From: Linnemannia elongata
Taxonomy: Eukaryota; Mortierellomycota; Mortierellomycetes; Mortierellales; Mortierellaceae
NCBI GenBank assembly: GCA_036320915.1
Contig: JAXBDG010000016.1
Location: 310,001 to 374,000 of the forward strand
Direction: 5' to 3'
DNA: 64,000 nucleotides
The translations under genes were made by a program, and so were the position numbers. The notes under the pieces are model-generated. The model had not been told where the DNA came from, searched no databases, and was given only the letters and a program-made list of their open reading frames with translations. This document shows positions 1 through 11,169 of the stretch, in pieces (positions within the stretch are counted from its first letter, which is position 1; each line of letters starts with the position of its first letter).

Positions 1-20
1 TACAAGAGTTTTTAGGCACA

Positions 21-97
21 TGAATTCTGCTTCAGTATGATAGGAGTCGACATCAAAGGACTAAAAAGCAATGTCGCTCTGAGCGCTTGGCTGCCAA
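21..97 (-). pseudogene. 28S rRNA fragment A
   Basis: The plus strand is the reverse complement of a conserved stretch of the 28S rRNA 3' domain, recognisable from the segments TGAATTCTGCTTCAG and CGCTTGGCTGCCA. Several substitutions and a small deletion are present, so it is a degenerate copy and not part of a working rDNA unit. Related pieces occur at 3241, 45421, 46541 and 46979. Confidence 0.8.
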
Positions 98-176
98 CTT
101 GTCTATTTATCGTTTATTGATATATATTATTGAAAAGATGAAATGAAGAATACTATACATATGTTTGTAATAAAAG

Positions 177-1944
177 TTACTGAGTTCTCTTGATGTCGAT
201 CGAGCTGCGACGCGCAAGCTCCATCTCTTCGTTATCGGACGAGTCACGACGTGAAGTAGAGATGGGTAAATCCAAATCGCCCTTGGGTGGGTCGGCGACC
301 ATCATGACCGGATTGGCACCATTGCCCTTCTTGGACTTGCCCACCAAGGAGCGGAAAATATCGCCCCAGTCCTCGCGCAGGATCTGGTACAAGATAATCG
401 CCGACAGGGTCGAACAACCAATACCATCGATCTTAACCACACCAAACGAGACCACAAGACCATTGACCATACCACAGCCCAGGACAACCGACACACCAGC
501 GGTAATCAGGTTACGGGGGCGAGAGAAATCTACGTTGGACGTGACCCAGATACGAGCGCCAGTAACTGCGATAAGACCAAAGAGAATGATCGACAGACCG
601 CCAAAGACACCAGAGGGGATCGTCTGGATGATAGCGCCAAAACCGGGGATAACTCCGAGAATAATAGCCACCACAGCAGCAAACAAGAATGTTTGGGTAG
701 AGAAAATCTTGGTGATGCTCATAACTCCAATGTTCTCAGCTGTTTGTTGCGAATGTTTTTGGAAAAGAAGAAGAGATGTGAGTACACTTGTTTATCCCAC
801 AAAAACAATGAACCTGATCACACCTCTACATCGCCCTTTTTTTTTTTTTTTTTGCCTATTTTTCTTTTCCAAGCTGGGCAACATCAACCTCTTCTCGACA
901 TTCCAGCGTATTCGACTGTTCCTGATAAACCCTTCATTGTTTCCCGCGTCCTTTTATCCCAAAACCCAGGTATCCGCATCCTCTCCTGAGATTGTGAAGG
1001 TAATTACCATAAGTCGTGACACCGGTGCTGCCACACGCAGCCGAAACCATGGTGGCAATAGCGTCGCCCAAAAAAGCCCGACCCATGTACTTGTCCAATG
1101 AATGACCTGTCATGGCGCCGACAGCCTTGACGTGACCCGTGTTCTCAACAATCAGTACCACAGCAACGGGAGCAATGAGAGAGATGGCTGATCCTTCAAA
1201 AACGGGTGCGTGGGTAGGAGGCATGCCGAACCACTTGGAGTTCTTGACGCCTGTGAAATCAATGCCGGGTCCAACGCCGCAATAGCCAAGGATCAAATGA
1301 ACCAGGTATCCGGTAATCCCGCCAAGCAAAATGGGCAGACGACGCAAGGGACCAGGTGCATACATGGTGATCAATGCAACGGCAATAACTGTCGTGAATG
1401 ACATCCAAGCGTCAAAACCGGAGGCAGAAGCCTGAGCTAATGCGGCGCCGGCCAAATTCAAGCCAATCGCCACTACGACGGCGCCGGTCACCACGGGGGG
1501 CATGATGTAATCAATCCACCGGTGGCCAGCCAGCATGACGATCAAGGCAACAGCGAAATAAATCGCACCTGCGACCAAGATACCGCCAGCGGCCAGTGGC
1601 ACATTGGGGTTACCATGTCCACCGGGTACATACTTGAACCCCGTAGCCGAATTGACGACACCGATGAATGCGAAAGACGAACCGACATAAGAGGGGACCC
1701 GACCTCCCGTGCAAATGAAAAAGAGAATGGTGCCAATGCCGGAAAAGAACAAGGCCGTGTTAGGGTTGAAGCCCATCAGCAAGGGGCCGACGACTGTAGA
1801 ACCAAACATCGCCAGGACATGCTGCAATGACAAGAAAACAGTCTGGGCCACGGGCAAGCGCTCTGTTGGATTGACGACGCCACCACTCACATTCAGAGTG
1901 TAGCGGGGGAAGTAGTTGCTCAGCCACTGCTTGGTTGCCTCCAT
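177..1944 (-). CDS. NCS2 nucleobase permease, UraA/RutG-like
   Basis: Exons 1944..1008 and 739..177 give 499 aa; the 268-bp intron has GT at 1007 and AG at 741-740. The protein is a polytopic membrane carrier of the nucleobase-cation symporter-2 family and is expected to import uracil or a related base by proton symport. The N-terminal part has the typical PVAQTVFLSLQHVLAMFG segment. VENTGH (Glu about 267) and TTYAEN (Glu about 314) correspond to the two substrate-binding glutamates of UraA, and GARIW with the following VDFS resembles bacterial UraA/RutG more than the fungal UapA type. The intron falls inside the Ala codon of TTYAEN, just before the second binding Glu. The last 50 residues are hydrophilic and Ser/Arg/Asp-rich, probably a cytosolic regulatory tail. 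The start is the first ATG, and the frame is open throughout. Substrate specificity cannot be read from the sequence. Confidence 0.9.
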
Positions 1945-3240
1945 GATTGTCTTTCTTCTTCTAGTTCTCTGGATATGGGAAGCGGGAAGGGAGGAATGAG
2001 AAAGAAGGGAGGAATAAGAAAGAAGGGAGGAATGAGAAAGAAGGAAAGGGTGGAAAGAACAAGAAGGTGAAAGAGGGTCCTGAAAAAAAAAAATATGCTC
2101 TCATACTGTAGCACCTTGTTATGGTTTTATTTTGTTTTTGTTTTCTTTCGCAACCCCAAATATGTCCACTTTGTCACGTGCTCCTTTAAATCAGTTACTT
2201 TCTGAGGAGATTAGGTGAAGGAGGTGTTGATGGAAGTAAGATTTACGACTAGGCGTCTTCTCTCATGTGCACTAAATATTTGGCACTGGTTATGAATAAT
2301 CTTTTATGGAGGTCGATTCAAATGTTCCAATTAATTTTTATGGCCATTTTCACAATCAAACTGGCCATAAAAACCACTTTCGACTGTACATGGCTTGCTG
2401 GCCAATCGTTGGTGCAGGAATCTTCGCACTCTGCCACCTATCATGCCAGTGAGAGAGTTGCACATATATAGCCCATACATGCTGTATTAACACACAGGAA
2501 ATGCTACCGCGATACCAAGCTCCTTGTAGTCCTCGAGGAAGTGTAAGTTCTCGGCAATGCACTCAATGACTCCTTCTATTCATCATATTATGTAATAGTA
2601 GTATATATACAATCCTTTTCCAGATAAAGACTCGCCCTTGTTACATCTTCCTTGGACGAATCCCAGTGACCCTTGCTTAGGGGCTTTAAGGTTTTTTAGG
2701 AGTTTCAAAAATTCATGAGGACACGCTGCACGAGGGATTCATGAAATTCACAAATCTGATCCATCGCCCGAGAAGCAATGCCTCCTGCTGGGTTGAGCGT
2801 CTTCGGATCCACTTCGTTTGGTGACGAGACCAAGTGTTACGTTATGGACTTCACAGGCACGCGCCGATTGAAGCAGATTGGGGGAATGCCGGCCCCGTTG
2901 AGCAAGGCGCATTTTGCATCAAGGATGGAGATGTGTGTGAGGTGCTGTTTGAGGTTTGCAATTGACTTGAAAGATTAGATGGATCGACGAAGCTATCTAG
3001 TATCAACTCTTAACTAGCTCATCATTAGTGCCCAAACGGTGAAGTTTTTATCAGCAATAAACAAGACACCTCAATTTTTAACGTTCAGGCGCCGACATGA
3101 CGTGTAGCAGAAAGGTGGAGGGAGGAAAAGAAAAAATGGAGTGGCATGTGTGGATTACAATCTCCCAAGTTATAAGGTTTAGCCGTGCCCTTAAATGACT
3201 AAATAAACTTTGACAAGCATCATCAATGCGACTTCGAATT
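1945..3240. other. Intergenic, no supported gene
   Basis: Positions 1970-2060 are a purine-rich direct repeat (GGGAGGAATRAGAAAGAA units) that forms the pyrimidine-rich leader of the permease gene. A CACGTG palindrome lies at about 2175. A short open frame at 2778-2978 has no start context or family that I recognise and may be a gene remnant. Confidence 0.5.
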
Positions 3241-3326
3241 CTAATGAGGCAAGGATTGACAGAGCCGACATCGAAGGATCAAAGAGCAACGTCGCTATGG
3301 ACGCTTGGTTGTCGCAAGCCAGTTAC
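3241..3326 (-). pseudogene. 28S rRNA fragment B
   Basis: The reverse complement matches the 28S 3'-domain segment also seen at 21-97 and 46541-46670 (AGAGCCGACATCGAAGGATC, then CGCTTGGTTGTCGCAAGCC). Substitutions such as GGTTGTCG for GGCTGCCA show that it is a decayed copy. Confidence 0.8.
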
Positions 3327-3784
3327 GGGATATCAGTTATTAATGCTGTTGCCATCGCCTATAAAATTTCCCCCAGAGCGGTATTTTGCGCCAAGTTCAA
3401 GAGGCAAGGAGGCATAACCTTGAGTCCGAACCTACTACAAGACTTTCCTACAGTATTCTCGAATTTTTCCTCAGTTCCCTTGAAATTTTCTTTGTGCGGC
3501 TATGATCGATGCTGGCTGACCAAAATCGGCAGCTGTTGTCATTCATTGATGTCAACAGGGGAAGGTGCAGAGCATAAAAACGTGCAAAGCAGGTCACATT
3601 CAGTTTCCACCAACAACGCACTGATGGCGTGCAACAGCCCACCGCAACAGCCCACATCTCGCCCTGCAGGATGAACCATCAGCCTCCAATGCAATTTTGT
3701 CTTGGCAACTTGCAATTTTTTGTTCTCACTCTTCCTTCTCCATCTTTCTCAAACAACCATCTCCCTCATTCAGGTTCAACAAAA

Positions 3785-4396
3785 ATGACTACAGGCGAAC
3801 CCATCCAGATAATCCGTCTCTCAACTCGACTACCTCCCTCTTCTCCTTCTACTACTCGAGCATACTCTAATGCCAACACTGGCTACCCCTCTTACTCGGC
3901 TACGAGCCAAAACGCCCCTGTCATCACGTACAAGATCCGGGCACGCCACCAAGACCCTGTAACGAAGCAATACTTCATCCTCTGGGGGGATGTCCAGGCC
4001 GTGATCAAGGATGCCGATTATGCCATAGATGCTGAAGATGGAGTCCTGGTTCCATTCATGGTCAACGAGGCTTACGAAGAGTATGTCTGATTATTCCTTG
4101 GGGGTTTATTTTTACCTTTCATCACATTCACAATTCTCACTAATGTAAAAAAAAACCAATCTGTTGCTAGATTTGTACCTCGAAGGATCCTTTGCCACCC
4201 AGACAAGATCTTGGATGTTGTCGCGTCCACCGCGCTAACATCAGATCTACAATACTATAGCAATAACAGCACACGAATCATGGATTGGTTTCAGTCCAAT
4301 GTCTGGCCTTTCTTAGAATTTTCCATTCAATATTTCCTTATTATGGCTTCCATCAGTTTTGTAATACTTGTCGCAAGATTATTCAGCTTACTGTAG
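3785..4396 (+). CDS. Hypothetical protein with C-terminal membrane anchor
   Basis: Exons 3785..4080 and 4171..4396 give 173 aa; the intron (GTATGT...GCTAG) is phase 2. After a Ser/Thr-rich N-terminus (1-45) comes a compact domain (about 48-120) with ITYKIRARHQDP, FILWGDVQAVIKDA and, straight after the intron, FVPRRILCHPDKILDVV. The last 30 residues are hydrophobic (FSIQYFLIMASISFVILVARLF) and look like a single tail anchor. The pattern of variable strand, I/VLW-D helix, phase-2 intron and H-P-[DN]-[KR]-x-L resembles the starts of the proteins at 29306 and 33221, so I infer a paralogous family. I know of no biochemical function. The ATG follows an A-rich context (AACAAAAATG), and the upstream in-frame extension has no ATG. 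Confidence 0.75.
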
Positions 4397-4644
4397 TTTT
4401 CGACAGCGTGTAGATAGGCGACACCCTCAGACACACACATACAGCCTTTTTTTTAAAAAAACATCCAACGCCATATCAGAACTGCGACTACAATGGGTGA
4501 TAGTCAGAACCAGAGTTCAAGATGAGATTAAAAGCAAACCTGTTCACTGTTTCCAGCTTTCTATGTACGATTGTTGTTTTCTGCTTCTTTTTAACGAATA
4601 CATATGAGAGACTGGTGTTCATGAAAAGAGATATTCAAAAAACA

Positions 4645-4702
4645 TTAAGCAGTAGAGTAACTCTTGTTGCCACACTCTGCTGAGATTAAGCCCATTGTTC
4701 TA
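4645..4702 (+). pseudogene. 28S rRNA 3'-end fragment G (sense)
   Basis: The segments AAGCAGTAGAGTAACTCTTG and CTGCTGAGATTAAGCCCATTG match the extreme 3' end of 28S rRNA in sense orientation. The reverse complement of the same region occurs at 45421-45480 and 52021-52090. It is short and diverged, so it is a pseudogene fragment. Confidence 0.75.
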
Positions 4703-5647
4703 ACTTCTCTCATTTTCTCCAGTCTCGAGTTCAGCCCATCGCCCAAAACTTTAATTTCACTTCACCGTAGTTAGCCAGATGGAAAAAGTTGCACTAGTAG
4801 AAATAGGGTGTCATGGTGGTGCCTTTGCCTTTTGCCTTTACAAAGACACCACCCACGTTAGCTGACTTGGTTATTTTCCGTGCGAACGAGCGTTAGGTGA
4901 AAGGTTTTATTCGAGGAGTTAACTGGGATAGCTACGATCGCACCATCACCGCCGAATCCGTGATTATATAACAATGACTCTTTTTTCTTCTATCGTAAGC
5001 TATCCCACAAGGTAGCCCTTTGTTCTTCCTTTGTTTGCATAACGTCCCCCCCCCCCCTCCTCCTCCTCCTTTTATTTTTGTAAACTGCCAGGATCACAAC
5101 CCATTGTGACCCATCATTCAAACCAAAAAAAAAAAGGAGTGTTTCCATTCCTCAATATGTAATAAAAATATCAATACGCGAAAGTCACTTTGAATGCATG
5201 ATTGAAAGGAAGATAGAAAGACGCGCGAAAATCGCGCGCCAAGAGAATATATATATATATATTTTTGGTAGCGTTGGTACAAGGTTGTTGGTATTGTGTC
5301 AAAAATACTGAAAAAGAAAGAGAGAAAGAAAGAAATTGAAAGAAGAAAAGGTTACTCTAGCCGAAAAAACAAATGATTAGTTATATAAGAGAAGCTATTT
5401 GTGATGCAGGTATGAATAAGAAAAACATATGACACAAGTGGCGAAGCTGGAGGGCAATTCCAAGAGGTATAGAAAAAAATATGTACCGACGGTGTTGAAA
5501 TGTAAAGAAAAAAATGAATTGTGTTCCTGCTGGGTGTCTCGTGTTGAATGGTAGCATCGTTGAGTCGAATTATGCTGCCTCTCGTGTTGGATGATTGTTG
5601 ATACACTGACAACCTTCTGCTCTTCGTTCAGTTCTCATCCTCCAACT
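4703..5647. other. Intergenic with simple repeats
   Basis: No coding region is supported. It contains a C-run followed by TCC repeats (5046-5072), an A-run near 5125 and an (AT)n tract near 5250. It lies between the 3' flank of the small anchored protein and the 3' end of the RGS gene, so it includes the convergent terminator region. Confidence 0.6.
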
Positions 5648-8600
5648 TTACTCAGAAGTGGTCTTCTGAGGCAACGCTGCAAAGATGACCATGATGACGG
5701 TCGACCAGAAGAAGCAATAGGTCAACATCCAATAAGCTCTCAGCCTATGCCGGATCCTGATCGAGGGCTCTAGAACCTTTCTGAACCTGAACAAATGCTT
5801 GTCCTCGCAACTATTCACATCAATTTGCAAAATAAGAAAACGAGAGTTAGCAAGGTCGCGGTACGATTTTTTTTGCCAATCACGGCTATGCGCTATGATA
5901 CAATGTGACAGGAGAACTTACATTTTGCCAGCGATTCCAAGAAGGGGCGAGAACCGCTTAACACCAGTCGCGAGGCAAATCGATCCAGTCCACCCGCCAA
6001 CAGTTCCAACAAGATAGACCCAAGGGCTCTTCCAGCCACCCTGACCAATCAAGACCAATGTCAATTGCACCGCCAGAACCACCAACCAGATGACAATCCC
6101 ACTCCAGATCATCCCGCTGCGCTTGAGCACATTGTTGGGATGGTGGCGTGTCAAGAGTCCCAGGTTCTGTTGCACGACGTACTTGAGGAACAAGGGGTAG
6201 TAGTGGTCCTGGAGTACGACGTCCATCACAAAGCCCTTGGCAGGTCCATACAGGTAGGGAGCCTCTGTACGACCTTCTTCCTGAACTTGAGTGTGGATGC
6301 GCTGGCGACATTCTAATGGGAGGTAGAACGCTGCAGCTGCGGCAGAGGCTGCCACAGCTGCGGGTGACGATCCTATGAAGTGGGTTCTAGGTACTCCAGT
6401 AGACGCTTGACCGATCGATGACTGGGGCGAGGCTGGGGCAGTGCTGAGTTTGCTGGTGGTAGTTGACAACCCTCCTGGAGTTCCAAAGGGCTGGGATGGA
6501 GGATGAAGAGACGACTTTTCATTCAAGTCGTGGGCCAGATCTGAGGCAGCAGATGCCTGTCCTGTTGCGACAACGTTCTGCAGTGGGACAATTGGGCTGC
6601 TGGCCACAGAAGCCGAAAGGGGTGAAAGTCCACCAACCTTTTCACTAGACTGATTCCTTAGCGACCCACTCTTGTCGTTCGAGCTGGGGCTGTCCATCAC
6701 AATCGCAGGAATCTGGAACTGAAAATCAATGCGCGGAGTTGTTGGGGTGACCTGGATGACATCAAGACTGGACGAGCTCGAACCCGAGTCTTGGCGAAGG
6801 TTTCTGCTCCAAAAGGTCGAAAGCTGAAGGCTGACATTATGGGCTGTCTTGGTTGCTGACTTGGCCGCCCTCTTGGTTCCCATGCGGACTCCGCGAAGTC
6901 CTTGACGATGATATGGAGTGATGCGGGTTGAGGATGTAGCAGGTGGAGGCAAAATTGTCACTGTTATCAACGAATGCAATGTTGAACGATAATGTTAGCA
7001 ATTCATGCCTTCGAATAGAATTCATAACTGTAACTGACAATACGGAACGAGGTATGTACCTTGCTTCTGGAGATCCTTTTTGGTGATCTGATCCCACGAA
7101 GACGACAATGACGACGAAATCGAGTTCTTCCTTGATGGCTCATTAGCATCAGGGAGATCCGAGGGCTCGCTCGCTGCAGTGGCTCGGAGACCATCGGGTG
7201 CTTCTGTATCACTGGCATAGCCTTGACTCTGGTCAGATTCTGTACCAAGACTTTGTGGGCAGACATGGGCGGCGGTGGGCATAGATCGGTCAAGGACCTC
7301 CTCAACCACAACGTCTTCCACCTCAACCTCCTGCTTGGATCTTAATGATGATGGTGGCGACTCTTTGGTGATAACCGGAATCTTTTGCCGAGGCTGCAGC
7401 CGACGGATACTGACTTTTTCATTAGGACTATCATTCTGGTCATTGTCGTTCTCTTCCTCCTCATCATCCTCCTCGTCTTCATCATCACTATCCTCATCCC
7501 CCTCGTCATCATCTTCAGAGTCATCCTCCTCTGAATCGTCCAGAACGGCTGCCTCCTCAATCGTCGTAGTGTTGATGGTCAAAGTAGGCAGCTCCACAAC
7601 CGTCGTTTCCGTGCGCATGAGTCGAGTCAGGAGTGGGTTCAAAAGTGCGCTGAGTCCTGTTCCTGTTCGCTTTCTCATTCGAGGGCTGACAGGGCTTGAG
7701 GGTGCCGAGGACTTTTCACGTCGTCTACGAGTCGTACCCAACTCAATGTCATCGTGCTCCTCGTCTTCGTGATCATCATCCTCATAGTGGTCGTCGTCAT
7801 CGTCCCTTGGGTCGATATCGTCCTCGTCACTGTGGTCGCCGCGTTCTCCTTTGCGATGACCATGCTCTGGAGTTGGAGCCTTGGATTGCGTGTTGATTTT
7901 AAGGCCATGTCCTTGACCTACGTCATCAGCATGGTCTTGCGGACCATCATCGTCTCCAACAGTGCTAGGGTGTCCGCTGTTGTCGCCGTCGGCACTTCGC
8001 CCAGAGTAGGTCCTCCTTCCTCCCGCCAACCGTCTTGACCTCCGTGCTTCCCGGCTCCGACCCTTCCACTTCTCGTTCCACTGGGCGATGACCTCCTCTG
8101 CATACCCATCCCACCCTGGAGCAAACGACTTTTCCAGGCTGGGGCGGCTCAGTCCATCCTTTCGACCGTCATTATTCTCCTTGGCGGCCGCAAACGCCGC
8201 TGCCTCCTCCTCTGCCGCCATAGAAGCCGTGCGGAGTTGGATCAAATACTTGCGGTAAATCCTCAGCGCCGATTCCTGAACATCCTCAAGACCAATAGTG
8301 CGGAAGCTCTGAACCAACAAAGCTCGACCCTCCGCACCCATACTGTAGAGACTAGGGGCATAGGCGCTCTCCCCAGAACGACGAATCATGGGTGAGGCTT
8401 GAAGAGGGCCTGTACCACCATATCTGGCCAGTGAGGGGCGGCGGTGAAAATCGGGCTCAGTGAAAGCAATCGAGAGCTGAGATTCCTGTCGCCGCAAACC
8501 AGGATGCTGCGGTCTATTGTCGCCAGTCGGTTGTTCGTCCTGGAGAACTTCCTGGTCAGGCTGAGACATCGCAGATGGCATACCACCTTCTTCCTGCTGT

Positions 8601-11169
8601 TGGTGATAGTGGCTGTGTTGAGGTGGCGTTTGAGGTGATTGAAAGTTCTGAGAGGTCACTCGCCGGATTCCGTTTCCGAAGTAGTCCTCCGCGGCCGCAG
8701 GACGAGTCCTAGAGTTCCTCGAGTTGGACCGAGCCATCACATCGACCGATCCGCGACCACGCATCAGCAAGTTGTAGGCATTGGGTGCCGAGTATGAGCT
8801 GGTGAGAGGCCCTCCGACATAGCCATTGCTGTTGTTGTTCTGGAGGTACCGTGGACTCGACAGTGCACTTCCACCAGTAGCACCTCCAGGAAGAGGTCGG
8901 TAATAGTCGAATGAACTACGACGAGTGTCTTCCCGACTTTGACTAGTAGGCATCAATCCGTTCCGTTGAGCTCTCATAGCAACAGCAGCAACTGCGGCAT
9001 CCTGTTCAGAGATGTGGGCCTCTTCCAGTGAAGGTCTGCTCATCTCATTTGACGTTCGGTCAGTGCCAGCACCAGCCGATTGTCGATTGTATGTATCTCC
9101 AACTGCAACACCTTGGATATAGCCCGAGTGAGATGGAGGAGCTGGAGGAAAGGGGGCCGAAGAATCCTGAATGCCATATCGACGACTCTCCTGCGGAAAA
9201 GAAAGATGGTCGTTCAAGGGTAGCTGGAGACTGGATCGACTTGCAGAGTAAAGGTTGGATCCTTCAATGTCCTGTCCACTGGCGCCAATCCCGATGCCCG
9301 TGCCTACTCCAAATCCTTGCGTCATGAGTTCCGGGTCTGGGGTGATCCTTCCTGACTCCATGGCCGCCATCAGGGCGACTCGCCTCTTGTCTCTAGCGAT
9401 TGCCCGCTCCTCGAGTTGTTGTTCACGCTTTTGCCGCCGTTCGGAAACATCAAATGTCCTGCAAAGCCGTTCATGAGCCGTAACATCCTATATATTTTTT
9501 TTCACAAGGTGATCATTTTAGTTGCCATTCAAATATAGAAAGGAAATTCATGCACATGCTTCCTCGAAAACAATCAAAAAAAATTGCAACCGTGCGGAGG
9601 AAAAATGACGAACAAATAATAATCACTTACAGTCCAAAAGTTGAGATACTCAACTGCACGTTGACTCCGTAAGAACGCTTCAAAATCGTCATAGCTCAGA
9701 GGGTATCTTGTCTTCTTATCGAGGACCTCAGGGAGTTCTGGGAGATAGAGAGCCTGCTCTGCCAGTTGTTGATCGTACAGCTGTTGTTGCTTCTGTAATG
9801 CTGCCAGTCTCTCTTCTCGACGCTTCTTCTGCCGCCGACGCTTCTTCTTACTGGCCTTGGAGTTTTTCTTGCGAGAGTTTTTCTTGGTCTGACCGTTACT
9901 GCCGTCGTGGCTGTTGGGGTTGTTGTGAGAGTCATAGTTGGGGTCCATGGAGGGCAACATGTCACTAATCCGATTAGGATTGTTCTGCAGGTAGAGATTG
10001 TTGCTGTTTCCGTAGGATCCAGTACTGCTCTCTTGGCGAATGAGCGACAGTGACGGCCGCCATCCTGATCTACTCTTTCTTGGTTCCTGTGCTCGCTCTT
10101 CGTCCGACAAATCCTGCAAAACCTCCTTGCCTCCGCTCTCGCCTGGCCGAGAGGCCGACGAGTCCTGACTATCCCTAGTGGTTTGAGGACCACCGCTGTC
10201 TCCACGCTGGTTGGATTCTTGGCTGGCACGTGAAGGCCGACGATAATCATCCCCAAGACTCAATCGACTAGTCGTTTCCCGCAGCCGACTGAGGATGCTT
10301 TTGCTGTTAGACCGCTGCGGCGTCACGGGTCGGTGCAGGTATTGGGGTGTCCTCCTTGGGTTATCCGAATCGTTTCCGCTTTCAGAATCTTCTTCGTCAC
10401 TGTCGATCGCTGCGTTAGGCGAGTCTACCCGCTGATGGGCACGGTGGTTACTGTCCCAAGAGTCCTGATGTTCCTGATTAAGCGGGGATCCAGGCCGAGG
10501 ATGGGCATCATGCGAGTTACGATGGAAATAGGACGAACGAGGCTGGTAGTGGTCGTAGAGGTTGTTGTTGCTGTACAGTTGCGGTGATGGGGATCGGGCC
10601 GGCCGATGTCCAAGTGCAAAGGCAAGCCTTGAAGGTCCAGGAGAGGCAGACCTGGGTGGGATCTGCGAGTAGTAGGATTCTTGTGGGTTTTGTGGATATT
10701 CTTGTTCTTCTGTACTTGCCCCGGTGGTCTTATTGCTGCCGAGGTTGCTGGGGGTTGAGGGTGAGGGTGCAGAAATGGTGTGGTGTTGGAAGAGTATGGA
10801 GGGAGAGGATGGTCGTGGGCCAGGCGAGGAAGGTCGGGAGTAGTAAGAGTCCGAGTAGGGTATAGAAGTTGAGGAAGGGGAGGCCAGATGTGCTCCCAAT
10901 CCAGCAAGTGAGCCTGTTGTGCTGAGATTATTAGTGAGGTAGGGGTGATATGCGATGGCGCTGTGTTGGTTTCTGGAGTGAGGATGTCGAGAGGAGGAGG
11001 AGGAGGCTGAGGGTAATAGCGGTGGTGGTGGGGGTGAGGTGGTACGGGAGTAAGCGGAGGGGACAGCGGTGGCGACCTGGGAGGCGGAGGAGTGGGGCCT
11101 GGGTATTTGTGCTTCCTCTGCAGGGGTGAGGGCGATCCTGGGCATGCCCTGGAAAGCGACCCCGTCCAT
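5648..11169 (-). CDS. Rax1-like RGS-domain membrane protein (1722 aa)
   Basis: Four exons, 11169..9631, 9487..7060, 6960..5922 and 5810..5648, all with GT-AG introns and consistent phases. The fold appears as an RGS domain split by huge inserts. The first helices are at about 485-513 (PLSYDDFEAFLRSQRAVEYLNFW), a middle helix pair at about 900-935 (RALLVQSFRTIGLEDVQESA) and the last helices at about 1536-1590 (GFVMDVVLQDHYYPLFLKYV). Three membrane segments follow, ending in AYWMLTYCFFWSTVIMVIFA. An RGS module followed by C-terminal membrane spans is the architecture of fungal Rax1, which marks polarity sites in budding yeast; that role here is inference. The inserts are Ser/Pro/Gln-rich, with a Lys/Arg tract near 440-460 and a long Asp/Glu tract. 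I chose the ATG at 11169 for its ACCACCATGG context, 17 codons inside the longest open frame. Confidence 0.8.

Noticed and set aside
190..1101. 303-codon plus-strand open frame
   Set aside because: It lies antisense to the permease exons and has no family features; it is a shadow of the real gene on the other strand.
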